A stretch of 5,959 nt of DNA from Gammaproteobacteria bacterium (lineage in GTDB: Bacteria; Pseudomonadota; Gammaproteobacteria; DRLM01). The notes beneath the pieces were generated by a model. That model was given only the letters and a program-made list of their open reading frames with translations, was not told where the DNA came from and did not search any database. Location: contig WFXX01000304.1 of the NCBI GenBank assembly GCA_015490395.1, positions 1 to 5,959 of the forward strand, in the 5' to 3' direction. Both the position numbers and the translations under genes were made by a program. Shown here piece after piece: positions 1 through 5,782 of the stretch (the stretch's first letter is position 1; the number at the start of each line of letters is the position of its first letter).

Positions 1-723
1 CCGCAGGTACCCCATCCCCGACCACGTGGCCGGGTCCGTCAAGCGACCCGTGAGGGCCGCGGCCAGCCGGATCCCACCGCCCAGCACGGCGGGCAGCCTG
101 CCCTCCCCCGCCACCTGCAGCCGCCCCTCTTCCCGGGCCAGGGCCAGGCGGTGCAGCCGCAGCTCCAGCTCCTCCCTCCCCTCCCGCCAGAGGATCCGGG
201 CCCGGCGTAGCTCCAGGCGGCGCAGCCCCAGCAGCCAGGCCTCCAGACCGCCTCCCGCCCCAGGGGCCCCCACATAGAGCCGGCCCGAGCCGTCCCGGGC
301 CAGGCGCAGGGTCAGCCCCTCCAGCACCACCGTCCCGGGCAGCGGCCGTAGGGCCCGCAGGCTGGCCCAGAGGTCCAGCTCCACGTGGGCCTCCTCCATC
401 CTTAGCCAGGGCTCGCCGCCGGGCCCCTCCAGCACCGTCACCTCCTCCATGCGCAGGGTAGGGGTCAGGCCGTGGAGGGCGGCGTGCAGCCGGCCCACGG
501 CCACCGGCCGCCCCAGGGCCTGGGCGGCCCAGGCCGTCAGGGGCTCCTGCAGGCGATGGAGCTGGGGCAGGGCCAGCCGGGCCACCCCCACCAGGAGGGC
601 CACCCCGAGGAGCAGGAGGGCTCCCACCCACCAACACTGGCCCAGGAAGCGTCGGCAGCGGGACGCCCAGCCTCCCGGCCCGGCCGGGGCCGGCGGGGGA
701 GAGGCCTCGAGGGCAGGCTCCAC
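1..723 (-). CDS. yhdP: YhdP-like AsmA-family membrane protein, N-terminal part (runs off the left edge)
   Basis: The first 241 residues of a large envelope protein of the YhdP (DUF3971/AsmA-like) family; the stop lies outside the window. Family members are inner-membrane anchored with a long periplasmic part, and E. coli YhdP acts with TamB and YdbH in phospholipid traffic to the outer membrane. Seen here: a Pro/Ala/Gly-rich cytoplasmic tail (about 1-21), a basic patch RCRR (22-25), one hydrophobic helix (about 31-52), then the family-typical opening with LGRPVAVGRL (70-79), LTPTLRMEEVTVL (86-98) and LDLWASL (116-122). The frame is open to base 1. The start is GTG at 723, 10 nt after the rng stop, with GAGG 8 nt upstream; no ATG precedes the membrane helix, and starting later would cut it. 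The tail before the helix is longer than in E. coli YhdP as I recall it. In E. coli, yhdP also follows rng. Family assignment is by remembered similarity. Confidence 0.85.
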   Translation of the reverse strand, partial: MEPALEASPPPAPAGPGGWASRCRRFLGQCWWVGALLLLGVALLVGVARLALPQLHRLQEPLTAWAAQALGRPVAVGRLHAALHGLTPTLRMEEVTVLEGPGGEPWLRMEEAHVELDLWASLRALRPLPGTVVLEGLTLRLARDGSGRLYVGAPGAGGGLEAWLLGLRRLELRRARILWREGREELELRLHRLALAREEGRLQVAGEGRLPAVLGGGIRLAAALTGRLTDPATWSGMGYLR

Positions 724-731
724 GGCAGCGG

Positions 732-735
732 CCTC
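732..735 (-). promoter_or_regulatory. Ribosome binding site of the yhdP-like gene
   Basis: GAGG overlaps the rng stop codon and lies 8 nt before GTG 723. It is the signal that decides the start, because no ATG is available in frame before the membrane helix. The overlap suggests translational coupling with rng. Confidence 0.55.
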
Positions 736-2212
736 AGAGCAGCACCACGTCGTACTGCTCGGGGGCGTAGAGGGCCTCGGCTTGGAGCCGGATGGGCTTG
801 CCGATGAAGGCCTCCAGCTCCGCCACGGAGGTGGACTCCTCGTCCAGCATCAGGTCCACCACCTCCTGGGAGGCCAGCACCAGCAACCCTTGGACGTCGA
901 ATTGTCGGGCCTCGCGCAGCACCTCCCGGAAGATCTCGTAGCAGACCGTCTCGGGGGTCTTCACCGTGCCCCGGCCCCCGCAGGCCGGGCAGGGCTGGCA
1001 GAGGACATGCTCCAGGCTCTCCCGGGTGCGCTTGCGGGTCATCTCCACCAGCCCCAGGGGCGAGACCTGACAGATGTGGCTGCGGGCCCGATCCTTGGCC
1101 AGCCCCTTCTCCAGGGCCCGGAGCACCTGGCGGCGGTGCTCCTCCTCCTGCATGTCGATGAAGTCGATGATGATGATCCCGCCCAGGTTGCGCAGGCGGA
1201 GCTGGCGGGCGATGGCCTGGGCCGCCTCCAGGTTAGTCTTGAAGATGGTCTCCTCCAGGTTTCGGTGACCCACGTAGCCGCCGGTGTTGACGTCGATGGT
1301 GGTCATGGCCTCGGTCTGGTCGATGATGAGGTAGCCGCCAGACTTGAGGAGCACCTTGCGCTCGAGGGCCTTCTGCAGCTCGTCCTCCACGCTGTAGAGA
1401 TCGAAGATGGGGCGCTCGCCCGGGTAGTACTCCAGGCGCGGCACCACCTCGGGGATGAAGCGTTGGGCGAACTCCACGGCGCGCCGGAAGGTCTCCCGGG
1501 AGTCGATGCGCACCTTCTCCACCCGCGCGTCCACCAGGTCCCGGAGGGTGCGCAGGGCCAGGGGCGGCTCCTCGTAGACCGCCTGCCCGGGCTCGGCCTC
1601 GGCCATGCGCTCGCGAATGGAGGCCCACAGGCGGCGCAGGTAGGCCATGTCGGCCCGCAGGGCCTCCTCCTCGGCCCCCTCGGCGGCGGTGCGCACGATG
1701 TAGCCACCTTCCTCCAGCCCCCCGGCGAGCTGCAGGACCGCCTCGCGCAGGCGCCGCCGCTCGGCCTCGTCCTCGATCTTCTGGGACACGCCCAGGTTGC
1801 GGGCGTAGGGCATGAACACCAGGTAGCGGGAGGGGATGGTGAGGTGGGTGGTCAGGCGCGCGCCCTTGCTGCCCAGGGGGTCCTTGGCCACCTGCACCAC
1901 CACCTCGTCGCCCTCGCGCAGCAGGCCGGTGATGGGCTCGGCGGTGCTGCGCCCGCCGGGCTCCTCCCGGCTACGGGGCAGGGAGCCCGGGGCGATGTCC
2001 GATACGTGCAGGAAGGCGGTGCGCTCCAAGCCGATGTCCACGAAGGCCGCCTGCATGCCGGGCAGCACCCGGCTCACCCGCCCCTTGTAGATGTTGCCCA
2101 CTAGGCCCCGGCGCCGGGTGCGCTCCACCAGGACCTCCTGGAGGACCCCGTTCTCCACCACGGCGATCCGGGTCTCCTGGGGGGTGACGTTCATGAGGAT
2201 CTCCTCGCTCAC
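734..2212 (-). CDS. rng: Ribonuclease G
   Basis: RNase G, the endoribonuclease of the RNase E/G family that trims the 5' end of 16S rRNA and cleaves some mRNAs in the cytoplasm. At 492 residues it is close to the E. coli enzyme (489) and lacks the long C-terminal scaffold of RNase E. Seen in order: the RNase G N-terminus MSEEILMNVTPQETR; an S1 RNA-binding domain (about 37-120) with GNIYKGRVSRVLPGMQAAFVDIG; KDPLGSKGARLTT (110-122); the 5'-sensor/RNase H-like region; IDQTEAMTTIDVNTGG with the metal-binding Asp 307; GGIIIIDFIDM with the second Asp 350; the zinc-link CPAC (Cys 408, Cys 411); and a C-terminal end QYDVVLL. Catalytic residues were assigned by spacing to RNase E D303/D346 and C404/C407. 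The start is GTG, overlapping the maf stop as GTGA, with GGAGG 6 nt upstream. Met 7 is a weaker alternative because residues 1-6 match the E. coli N-terminus. It looks intact. Confidence 0.97.
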   Translation of the reverse strand: MSEEILMNVTPQETRIAVVENGVLQEVLVERTRRRGLVGNIYKGRVSRVLPGMQAAFVDIGLERTAFLHVSDIAPGSLPRSREEPGGRSTAEPITGLLREGDEVVVQVAKDPLGSKGARLTTHLTIPSRYLVFMPYARNLGVSQKIEDEAERRRLREAVLQLAGGLEEGGYIVRTAAEGAEEEALRADMAYLRRLWASIRERMAEAEPGQAVYEEPPLALRTLRDLVDARVEKVRIDSRETFRRAVEFAQRFIPEVVPRLEYYPGERPIFDLYSVEDELQKALERKVLLKSGGYLIIDQTEAMTTIDVNTGGYVGHRNLEETIFKTNLEAAQAIARQLRLRNLGGIIIIDFIDMQEEEHRRQVLRALEKGLAKDRARSHICQVSPLGLVEMTRKRTRESLEHVLCQPCPACGGRGTVKTPETVCYEIFREVLREARQFDVQGLLVLASQEVVDLMLDEESTSVAELEAFIGKPIRLQAEALYAPEQYDVVLL

Positions 2213-2853
2213 GACCGGCCTCCGTCCTCGGGGGCGTCCGCCTTGCCGCTTGGGCCCGATCCTGCCCGCCGGGCCGCCGGGCCCAGCGGATCCAGCCCGT
2301 GGGCCGCCAGCAGGGCGGCCGTCTCGTGCAGGGGCAGGCCCATGACCCCACTGGGGCTACCCTCCAGGCGGCGGATGAACACCGCCCCCAGGCCTTGGAC
2401 CGCGTAGGCCCCGGCCTTGTCCGCCGGCTCGCCGGTGGCCCAGTAGCGGGCCGCCTCCCCCGGGCGCAGGGCCCGGAAGCTGACCCGGCTGCGCTGGACC
2501 AGGGCCTCCTCGCCCCGGGGGCCGACCACGGCCACCCCGGTAAGCACCTCGTGGGTGCGCCCCGAGAGCCGCCCCAGCATGGCTAGGGCCTCCTCGCGGC
2601 CAGCGGGCTTGCCGAAGACCTCCCCCTCCAGCACCACCACGGTGTCGGCCCCCAGGACCAGGGCGCCGGGCTCCCCGGCCGCCACCGCCCGGGCCTTGGC
2701 CAGGGCCAGGCGGCGCGCCAGTGCCTCGGGGGTCTCGCCAGGCAGGGAGCGCTCGTCCACCGCCGGCTCCCGCACGGTGAAGGGCAGGCCCAGGCGGGCC
2801 AGGAGCTCCCGGCGGCGGGGGGAGGCAGAGGCCAGGATCAGGCGGGGGCGCAT
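2209..2853 (-). CDS. maf: Maf-family nucleoside triphosphate pyrophosphatase, YhdE type (dTTP/UTP)
   Basis: A Maf protein of 214 residues, which hydrolyses non-canonical or pyrimidine nucleoside triphosphates to the monophosphate and pyrophosphate. Seen: the N-terminal LASASPRRRELL (7-18), GADTVV with the catalytic-type Asp (68-73), GKP (81-83), LSGRTHEVLTGVAV (96-109), DKAGAYAVQGLG (145-156) and GVMGLPLHET (169-178). The DKAGAY..QG signature is that of the YhdE branch (dTTP/UTP pyrophosphatase) rather than the YceF branch (7-methyl-GTP); this is family knowledge, not a test. After about residue 190 there is a Gly/Pro/Ala-rich charged tail of some 25 residues with no motif. The start is ATG 2853, 15 nt after the rlmH stop, with only a weak upstream GGGA. 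The stop overlaps the rng GTG. In E. coli the yhdE gene is likewise directly upstream of rng. Confidence 0.95.
   Translation of the reverse strand: MRPRLILASASPRRRELLARLGLPFTVREPAVDERSLPGETPEALARRLALAKARAVAAGEPGALVLGADTVVVLEGEVFGKPAGREEALAMLGRLSGRTHEVLTGVAVVGPRGEEALVQRSRVSFRALRPGEAARYWATGEPADKAGAYAVQGLGAVFIRRLEGSPSGVMGLPLHETAALLAAHGLDPLGPAARRAGSGPSGKADAPEDGGRS
2219..2223 (-). promoter_or_regulatory. Ribosome binding site of rng, inside the end of maf
   Basis: GGAGG lies 6 nt before GTG 2212 and is carried by the last codons of maf (Asp-Gly-Gly-Arg-Ser). Together with the GTGA stop/start overlap it supports GTG 2212 over the in-frame ATG 18 nt further downstream. Confidence 0.6.
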
Positions 2854-2878
2854 CTCATTCCCGGCATCTCATCCCCGA
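2851..2878. repeat. 14-bp imperfect tandem repeat at the rlmH/maf junction
   Basis: Two adjacent 14-bp units, 2851-2864 and 2865-2878, match at 12 of 14 positions (plus strand CATCTCATtCCCGg and CATCTCATcCCCGa). The unit holds both the maf start codon (first copy) and the rlmH stop codon with the end of rlmH (second copy). Confidence 0.6.
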
Positions 2879-3312
2879 TGGTAGGGATGGCCCGTCAGCA
2901 GGCTCCAGGCCCGGTAGAGCTGCTCGGCCACCACCACGCGCACCAGCATGTGGGGCAAGGTCAGGCGGGAGAGGGACCAGCAGGCCTCAGCCTGCGCCAG
3001 GGGCTCGGGGCCCAGGCCCTCGGGGCCGCCCACGAGGAAGGCCACGTCCCGCCCGCCGGCCAGCCAGGCCTGCAGACGGGCAGCCAGCTCCTCGGTGGAC
3101 CAGGGCTCGCCTCCCGGATCCACGGCCACCAGCCGCGCCCGGTGGGGGACGGCGGCCAGGAGCCGGCGCCGGTCCTCGGAGATCCGGCCCTGCAGCGGGA
3201 CCTCCACCAGCTCCAGGGGCAGGTGGCGGGGCAGGCGCCGGGCGTAGTCCTGGAAGCCCGCGGCCACCCAGCCCGGAGGACGGCGCCCACCGGCTACCAG
3301 CACCAGGCGCAC
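2869..3312 (-). CDS. rlmH: 23S rRNA (pseudouridine1915-N3)-methyltransferase
   Basis: RlmH, a SPOUT-fold enzyme that methylates N3 of pseudouridine 1915 in helix 69 of 23S rRNA, acting late, on assembled 70S ribosomes, with S-adenosylmethionine. Seen: the N-terminal strand MRLVLVAGG, the knot glycine motif VGGPEGLGP (94-102), LSRLTLPHMLVRVVVAEQLYRAW (114-136), and the canonical C-terminus GHPYHRG. Length is 147 residues against 155 in E. coli as I recall it; the shortfall is in the stretch after residue 41, where the E. coli protein has a Lys/Arg-rich loop, while the knot core is complete. The start is GTG 3312, 10 nt after the rsfS stop, chosen because it gives the family's usual N-terminus; the upstream signal GGCGGGG is G-rich rather than a clean AGGAGG. 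It follows rsfS, as in many Gram-negative bacteria. Confidence 0.95.
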   Translation of the reverse strand: MRLVLVAGGRRPPGWVAAGFQDYARRLPRHLPLELVEVPLQGRISEDRRRLLAAVPHRARLVAVDPGGEPWSTEELAARLQAWLAGGRDVAFLVGGPEGLGPEPLAQAEACWSLSRLTLPHMLVRVVVAEQLYRAWSLLTGHPYHRG

Positions 3313-3322
3313 CGCCCCGCCG

Positions 3323-3733
3323 TCAGGCCCCTGCCCTGCGGGGCGGGGCCTCCTCGGCCAGCCCCCAGAGCTTCTCCAGCTCGTAGAAGGCCCGGGTCTC
3401 GGGGAGCATCACGTGCAGCACCAGCTCTCCCAGGTCCACCAGGATCCACTCCGCCTCCCGCTCGCCCTCCACGCCCACGGGCCGAAAGCCGGCCTCCCGG
3501 GCCCGCTCCACGGCCCGCCGGGCCAAGGCCTGGACGTGGCGGGTGGAGGTGCCGCTGACCACCACCATCAGGTCAGTGATGGTGGTCAAGGGCCGCACGT
3601 CCAGCACCACCGGCTCCCGGCCCTTGAGCTCCTCCAGGGCCCCCAGCACCGCCTCACGCAGCCGGGCCGAGGCCTCCGGGAGGGGCGGCAAGGCGCGCCG
3701 GCCCGTGCCACCGCTCACGCTCCCCCCGCTCAC
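3323..3733 (-). CDS. rsfS: Ribosome silencing factor RsfS (RsfA/Iojap family)
   Basis: RsfS binds ribosomal protein uL14 on the 50S subunit and blocks joining with 30S, lowering translation in stationary phase or starvation. The family core is complete: LKGREPVVLDVRPLTTITDL (36-55), MVVVSGTSTRHVQALA (56-71), and EWILVDLGELVLHVMLP (95-111) followed by ETRAFYELEKLW (112-123). It has 136 residues, longer than the usual 105-120, because of an unconserved Gly/Ser/Pro-rich N-terminus (about 1-19) and a short basic tail. The start is GTG 3733, sharing GTGA with the nadD stop and preceded by GGAGGG at 7 nt. A second in-frame GTG at 3718 lies in a near copy of the first but has no well-spaced binding site. 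Context between nadD and rlmH is the classical one. Confidence 0.95.
   Translation of the reverse strand: MSGGSVSGGTGRRALPPLPEASARLREAVLGALEELKGREPVVLDVRPLTTITDLMVVVSGTSTRHVQALARRAVERAREAGFRPVGVEGEREAEWILVDLGELVLHVMLPETRAFYELEKLWGLAEEAPPRRAGA
3326..3350 (-). other. GC-rich hairpin at the 3' end of rsfS
   Basis: On the minus strand GGCCCCGCCC, loop CGCA, then GGGC-A-GGGGCC: a 10-bp all-GC stem with one bulged A, ending immediately before the rsfS stop codon. No T-tract follows, so this is not an intrinsic terminator. Its left arm also offers GCCCCGCC, which can instead pair with GGCGGGGC just before the rlmH GTG. Any function is inference, and such stems arise easily at this GC content. Confidence 0.35.
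3562..3587 (-). repeat. 10-bp perfect inverted repeat inside rsfS
   Basis: Plus strand ACCACCATCA (3562-3571), six-base spacer, TGATGGTGGT (3578-3587). In the message it would form a hairpin over codons of the conserved TTITDLMVVV segment, and two to three further pairs are possible past a three-base bulge. The codons are constrained by protein conservation, so the repeat may be incidental. Confidence 0.4.
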
Positions 3734-4446
3734 GCCTCAGCCCTCCGCAGGGACCCACCCTCCTGGGGCCCGGCCTCCTCCGTCCGGGAGGCCGGCGCCG
3801 CCCGGTAGAGGCCGTGGCGGTGGATGTAGTCCAGCACCACATCCGGCAGCAGGTAGCGGGGGCTGTGGCCGCCGGCCAGCAGGGAGCGAATGCGCGAGGC
3901 GGAAATATCCAGCCGGGTCACCCCCTGGAAGAGGATGCAGCCAGCGGGGCGCCGGCGCAGTCGCGTCGGGTCCTCCACCCCTCGGCGGGCGGCCAGGCGC
4001 GCCACCTCCCCCTCCAGGGGGCCCTCCCAGCCCGGCCGCCGGGTGACCACCAGATGGCACAGGGAGAGGATCTCCTGCCATCGGTGCCAGGAAGACAGGC
4101 CCCGAAAGGCGTCCATGCCCAGGATCAGGGCCAGGGGCTGGACCTCCCCTAGCTCCCGGCGCAGGTCCAGGAGGGTGTCCACCATGTAGGAGGGCCCCTC
4201 CCGCTCCAGCTCCCGGGCATCCACCCGCAGGCCCGGCTCCCCGGCGAGGGCCAGCTCCAGCATGGCCAGCCGGTCCCTCGCCGAGGCCTGGGGCGGGCGG
4301 CGGTGGGGCGGCAGCCGGCAGGGGATGAAGCGCACCTCCTGCAGCCCCAGGCGCTGCAGCAGATCCAGGGCCGGCCGGAGATGGCCGAAATGGATGGGAT
4401 CGAAGGTGCCCCCCAGGAGGCCGATGAGCGGCGCGCCCCGCCTCAT
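3730..4446 (-). CDS. nadD: Nicotinate-nucleotide adenylyltransferase
   Basis: NadD joins nicotinate mononucleotide and ATP to make deamido-NAD and pyrophosphate, the step before NAD synthetase in cytoplasmic NAD synthesis. Seen: the nucleotidyltransferase motif GGTFDPIHFGH (12-22, with the HxxH histidines 19 and 22), the substrate-side FIPCRLPPHR (40-49), LILGMDAFRGLSSWHRW (107-123), and the second ATP-binding motif ISASRIR (181-187), ending in the usual YIHRHGLY (207-214). It has 238 residues; the last 24 or so form an unconserved charged tail that makes the protein slightly longer than the family norm of about 210-220. The start is ATG 4446 with GAGG 7 nt upstream, and no in-frame start precedes it within the spacer from proA. 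The stop overlaps the rsfS GTG, a place where translational coupling is likely. Confidence 0.96.
   Translation of the reverse strand: MRRGAPLIGLLGGTFDPIHFGHLRPALDLLQRLGLQEVRFIPCRLPPHRRPPQASARDRLAMLELALAGEPGLRVDARELEREGPSYMVDTLLDLRRELGEVQPLALILGMDAFRGLSSWHRWQEILSLCHLVVTRRPGWEGPLEGEVARLAARRGVEDPTRLRRRPAGCILFQGVTRLDISASRIRSLLAGGHSPRYLLPDVVLDYIHRHGLYRAAPASRTEEAGPQEGGSLRRAEA
3741..3746 (-). promoter_or_regulatory. Ribosome binding site of rsfS, inside the end of nadD
   Basis: GGAGGG sits 7 nt before GTG 3733 and decides between the two in-frame GTG codons (3733 and 3718) in favour of the upstream one. Confidence 0.55.
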
Positions 4447-4501
4447 CCCCCCGCCTCTGGCCCCTTCGCGCTCGCCTCGCCCACCTCGCCGGCACCCATG
4501 C
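4447..4501 (-). other. Spacer between proA and nadD, the longest intergenic gap in the window
   Basis: 55 nt with no ORF of note. It carries GAGG as the likely nadD ribosome binding site and repeated GCGAGG blocks. I see no terminator stem with a T-tract and no recognisable -35/-10 pair, so read-through from proA into nadD is expected. Confidence 0.5.
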
Positions 4502-5782
4502 TCACTGGCGCACGTGGCCGTCGCCCAGGACGATCCACTTCTGGGTGGTCAGGCCCTCCAAGCCCACCGGCCCGCGGGCGTGCAACCGGTCGGTGGAGAT
4601 GCCGATCTCGGCGCCCAGCCCGTACTCGAAGCCGTCGGCGAAGCGGGTGGAGGCGTTGACCATCACCGAGCTCGAGTCCACCTCGCGCAGGAAGCGCCGC
4701 GCCCGCCCGTAGTCCTCGGTGACGATGGCGTCGGTGTGCCCCGACCCATAGCGGGCGATGTGGTCCATGGCCTCCTCCAGGCCGGCCACCACCCGGACGG
4801 CGAGGATGGGCGCCAGGTACTCGGTCTCCCAGTCCTCCTCGGTGGCCTCGCGCACCCCGGCCACCAGCTCCCGGGTGCGGGGGCAGCCGCGCAGCTCCAC
4901 CCCGGCGTCCTGGTACATGGCCCCCAGCCGGGGCAGCACCCGGGGCGCGATGCCCTCGGCCACCAGCAGGGTCTCCATGGTGTTGCAGGTGCCGTAGCGC
5001 TGGGTCTTGGCGTTGAAGGCCACGGCCACGGCCTTCTCCACGTCGGCCCGGTCGTCGATGTAGACGTGGCAGACGCCGTGCAGGTGCTTGATGACCGGCA
5101 CCCGGGCCTCCGCCATGATGCGCTGGATGAGGCCCTTGCCGCCCCGGGGCACGATGACGTCCACCAGCCCCTCCAGGCGCACCAGCTCGCCCACGGCGGC
5201 CCGGTCGGTGGTGGCCACCACCTGGGCCGCCTCCAGGGGCAGGCCGGCGGCCTCCAGCCCCCGGTGCACGCAGGCGGCCACCGCCTGGTTGGAGCGCAGG
5301 GCCTCGGAGCCGCCCCGCAGGATCACCGCGTTGCCGGCCTTGAGGCACAGCCCGGCGGCATCGGCGGTGACGTTGGGCCGGGCCTCGTAGATGATCCCGA
5401 TCACCCCCAGGGGCACCCGCATGCGGCCCACCTGGATGCCGGAGGGGCGGAAGCGCAGCCCCTCCACCGCCCCCACCGGGTCGGGCAAGGCGGCGATCTG
5501 GCGCAGCCCCTCGGCCATGGCCGCCACCCGCTGGGGGTTGAGCTCCAGGCGGTCCAGGAGGGCCTCCCCCAGGCCCCGGGCCCGGGCCGCCTCCAGGTCC
5601 TGGCGGTTGGCCTCCAGGATGGCCTCGGCCCGCTCCTCGATGGCCCGGGCCGCCTCCAGGAGGGCGGCGTCCTTGGCACGGGTCTCCGCCCGGGCCAGGG
5701 CCCGGGCCGCCTCCCGGGCGCGCCGGCCCACCTCCCGCATGTAGGCCCCGACGTCCTGCACCGCTTCGGCAGTCTGGCTCAT
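4502..5782 (-). CDS. proA: Gamma-glutamyl phosphate reductase
   Basis: ProA reduces gamma-glutamyl phosphate with NADPH to glutamate semialdehyde, the second step of proline synthesis from glutamate; its partner kinase ProB is not in the window. It is an aldehyde-dehydrogenase-fold enzyme. Seen: an Ala/Arg-rich N-terminal helix region (1-100); VPLGVIGIIYEARPNVT (123-139); LKAGNAVILRGGSEA (147-161); VPRGGKGL (211-218); TCNTMETLLV (265-274) with catalytic Cys 266; the signature region around HIARYGSGHTDAIV (341-354); SSVMVNASTRFADG (371-384); and GLGAEIGISTDRLHARGP (388-405). It has 426 residues (E. coli 417). The start is ATG 5782, overlapping the holA stop as ATGA and agreeing with the N-terminal extent of Pseudomonas-type ProA within a few residues. 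An in-frame ATG at 5833 would add 17 residues and has the better ribosome binding site, so the start is not fully settled. Intact. Confidence 0.96.
   Translation of the reverse strand: MSQTAEAVQDVGAYMREVGRRAREAARALARAETRAKDAALLEAARAIEERAEAILEANRQDLEAARARGLGEALLDRLELNPQRVAAMAEGLRQIAALPDPVGAVEGLRFRPSGIQVGRMRVPLGVIGIIYEARPNVTADAAGLCLKAGNAVILRGGSEALRSNQAVAACVHRGLEAAGLPLEAAQVVATTDRAAVGELVRLEGLVDVIVPRGGKGLIQRIMAEARVPVIKHLHGVCHVYIDDRADVEKAVAVAFNAKTQRYGTCNTMETLLVAEGIAPRVLPRLGAMYQDAGVELRGCPRTRELVAGVREATEEDWETEYLAPILAVRVVAGLEEAMDHIARYGSGHTDAIVTEDYGRARRFLREVDSSSVMVNASTRFADGFEYGLGAEIGISTDRLHARGPVGLEGLTTQKWIVLGDGHVRQ

Noticed and set aside
26..277. Short plus-strand open frame at the left edge
   Set aside because: It is antisense to the yhdP-like gene, and its product is a Ser/Arg/Pro-rich low-complexity string; no sign of a real gene.
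675..693. 7-bp GC hairpin (CCGGCCC / GGGCCGG) just after the rng stop, considered as a terminator
   Set aside because: It lies inside the first codons of the yhdP-like gene (Pro/Ala/Gly linker), has no T-tract, and is the kind of palindrome expected by chance in such GC-rich DNA.
1160..1181. GAT/ATC simple repeat considered as a microsatellite
   Set aside because: It encodes the conserved Ile-Ile-Ile-Ile-Asp catalytic strand of RNase G, so protein conservation explains it.
449..2104. 551-codon open frame on the plus strand opposite rng
   Set aside because: Across rng its codons are the exact mirror of the rng codons, so a stop can arise only where rng uses TTA, CTA or TCA, which are rare at this GC content; it ends at the CTA Leu codon 37 of rng. 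The product is low-complexity (His/Gln/Gly/Leu-rich) and resembles no family I know.
3737..4495. 252-codon open frame on the minus strand overlapping nadD
   Set aside because: Frame-shifted shadow of nadD with Gly/Pro/Ala-rich low-complexity product; nadD has its catalytic motifs in the other frame.
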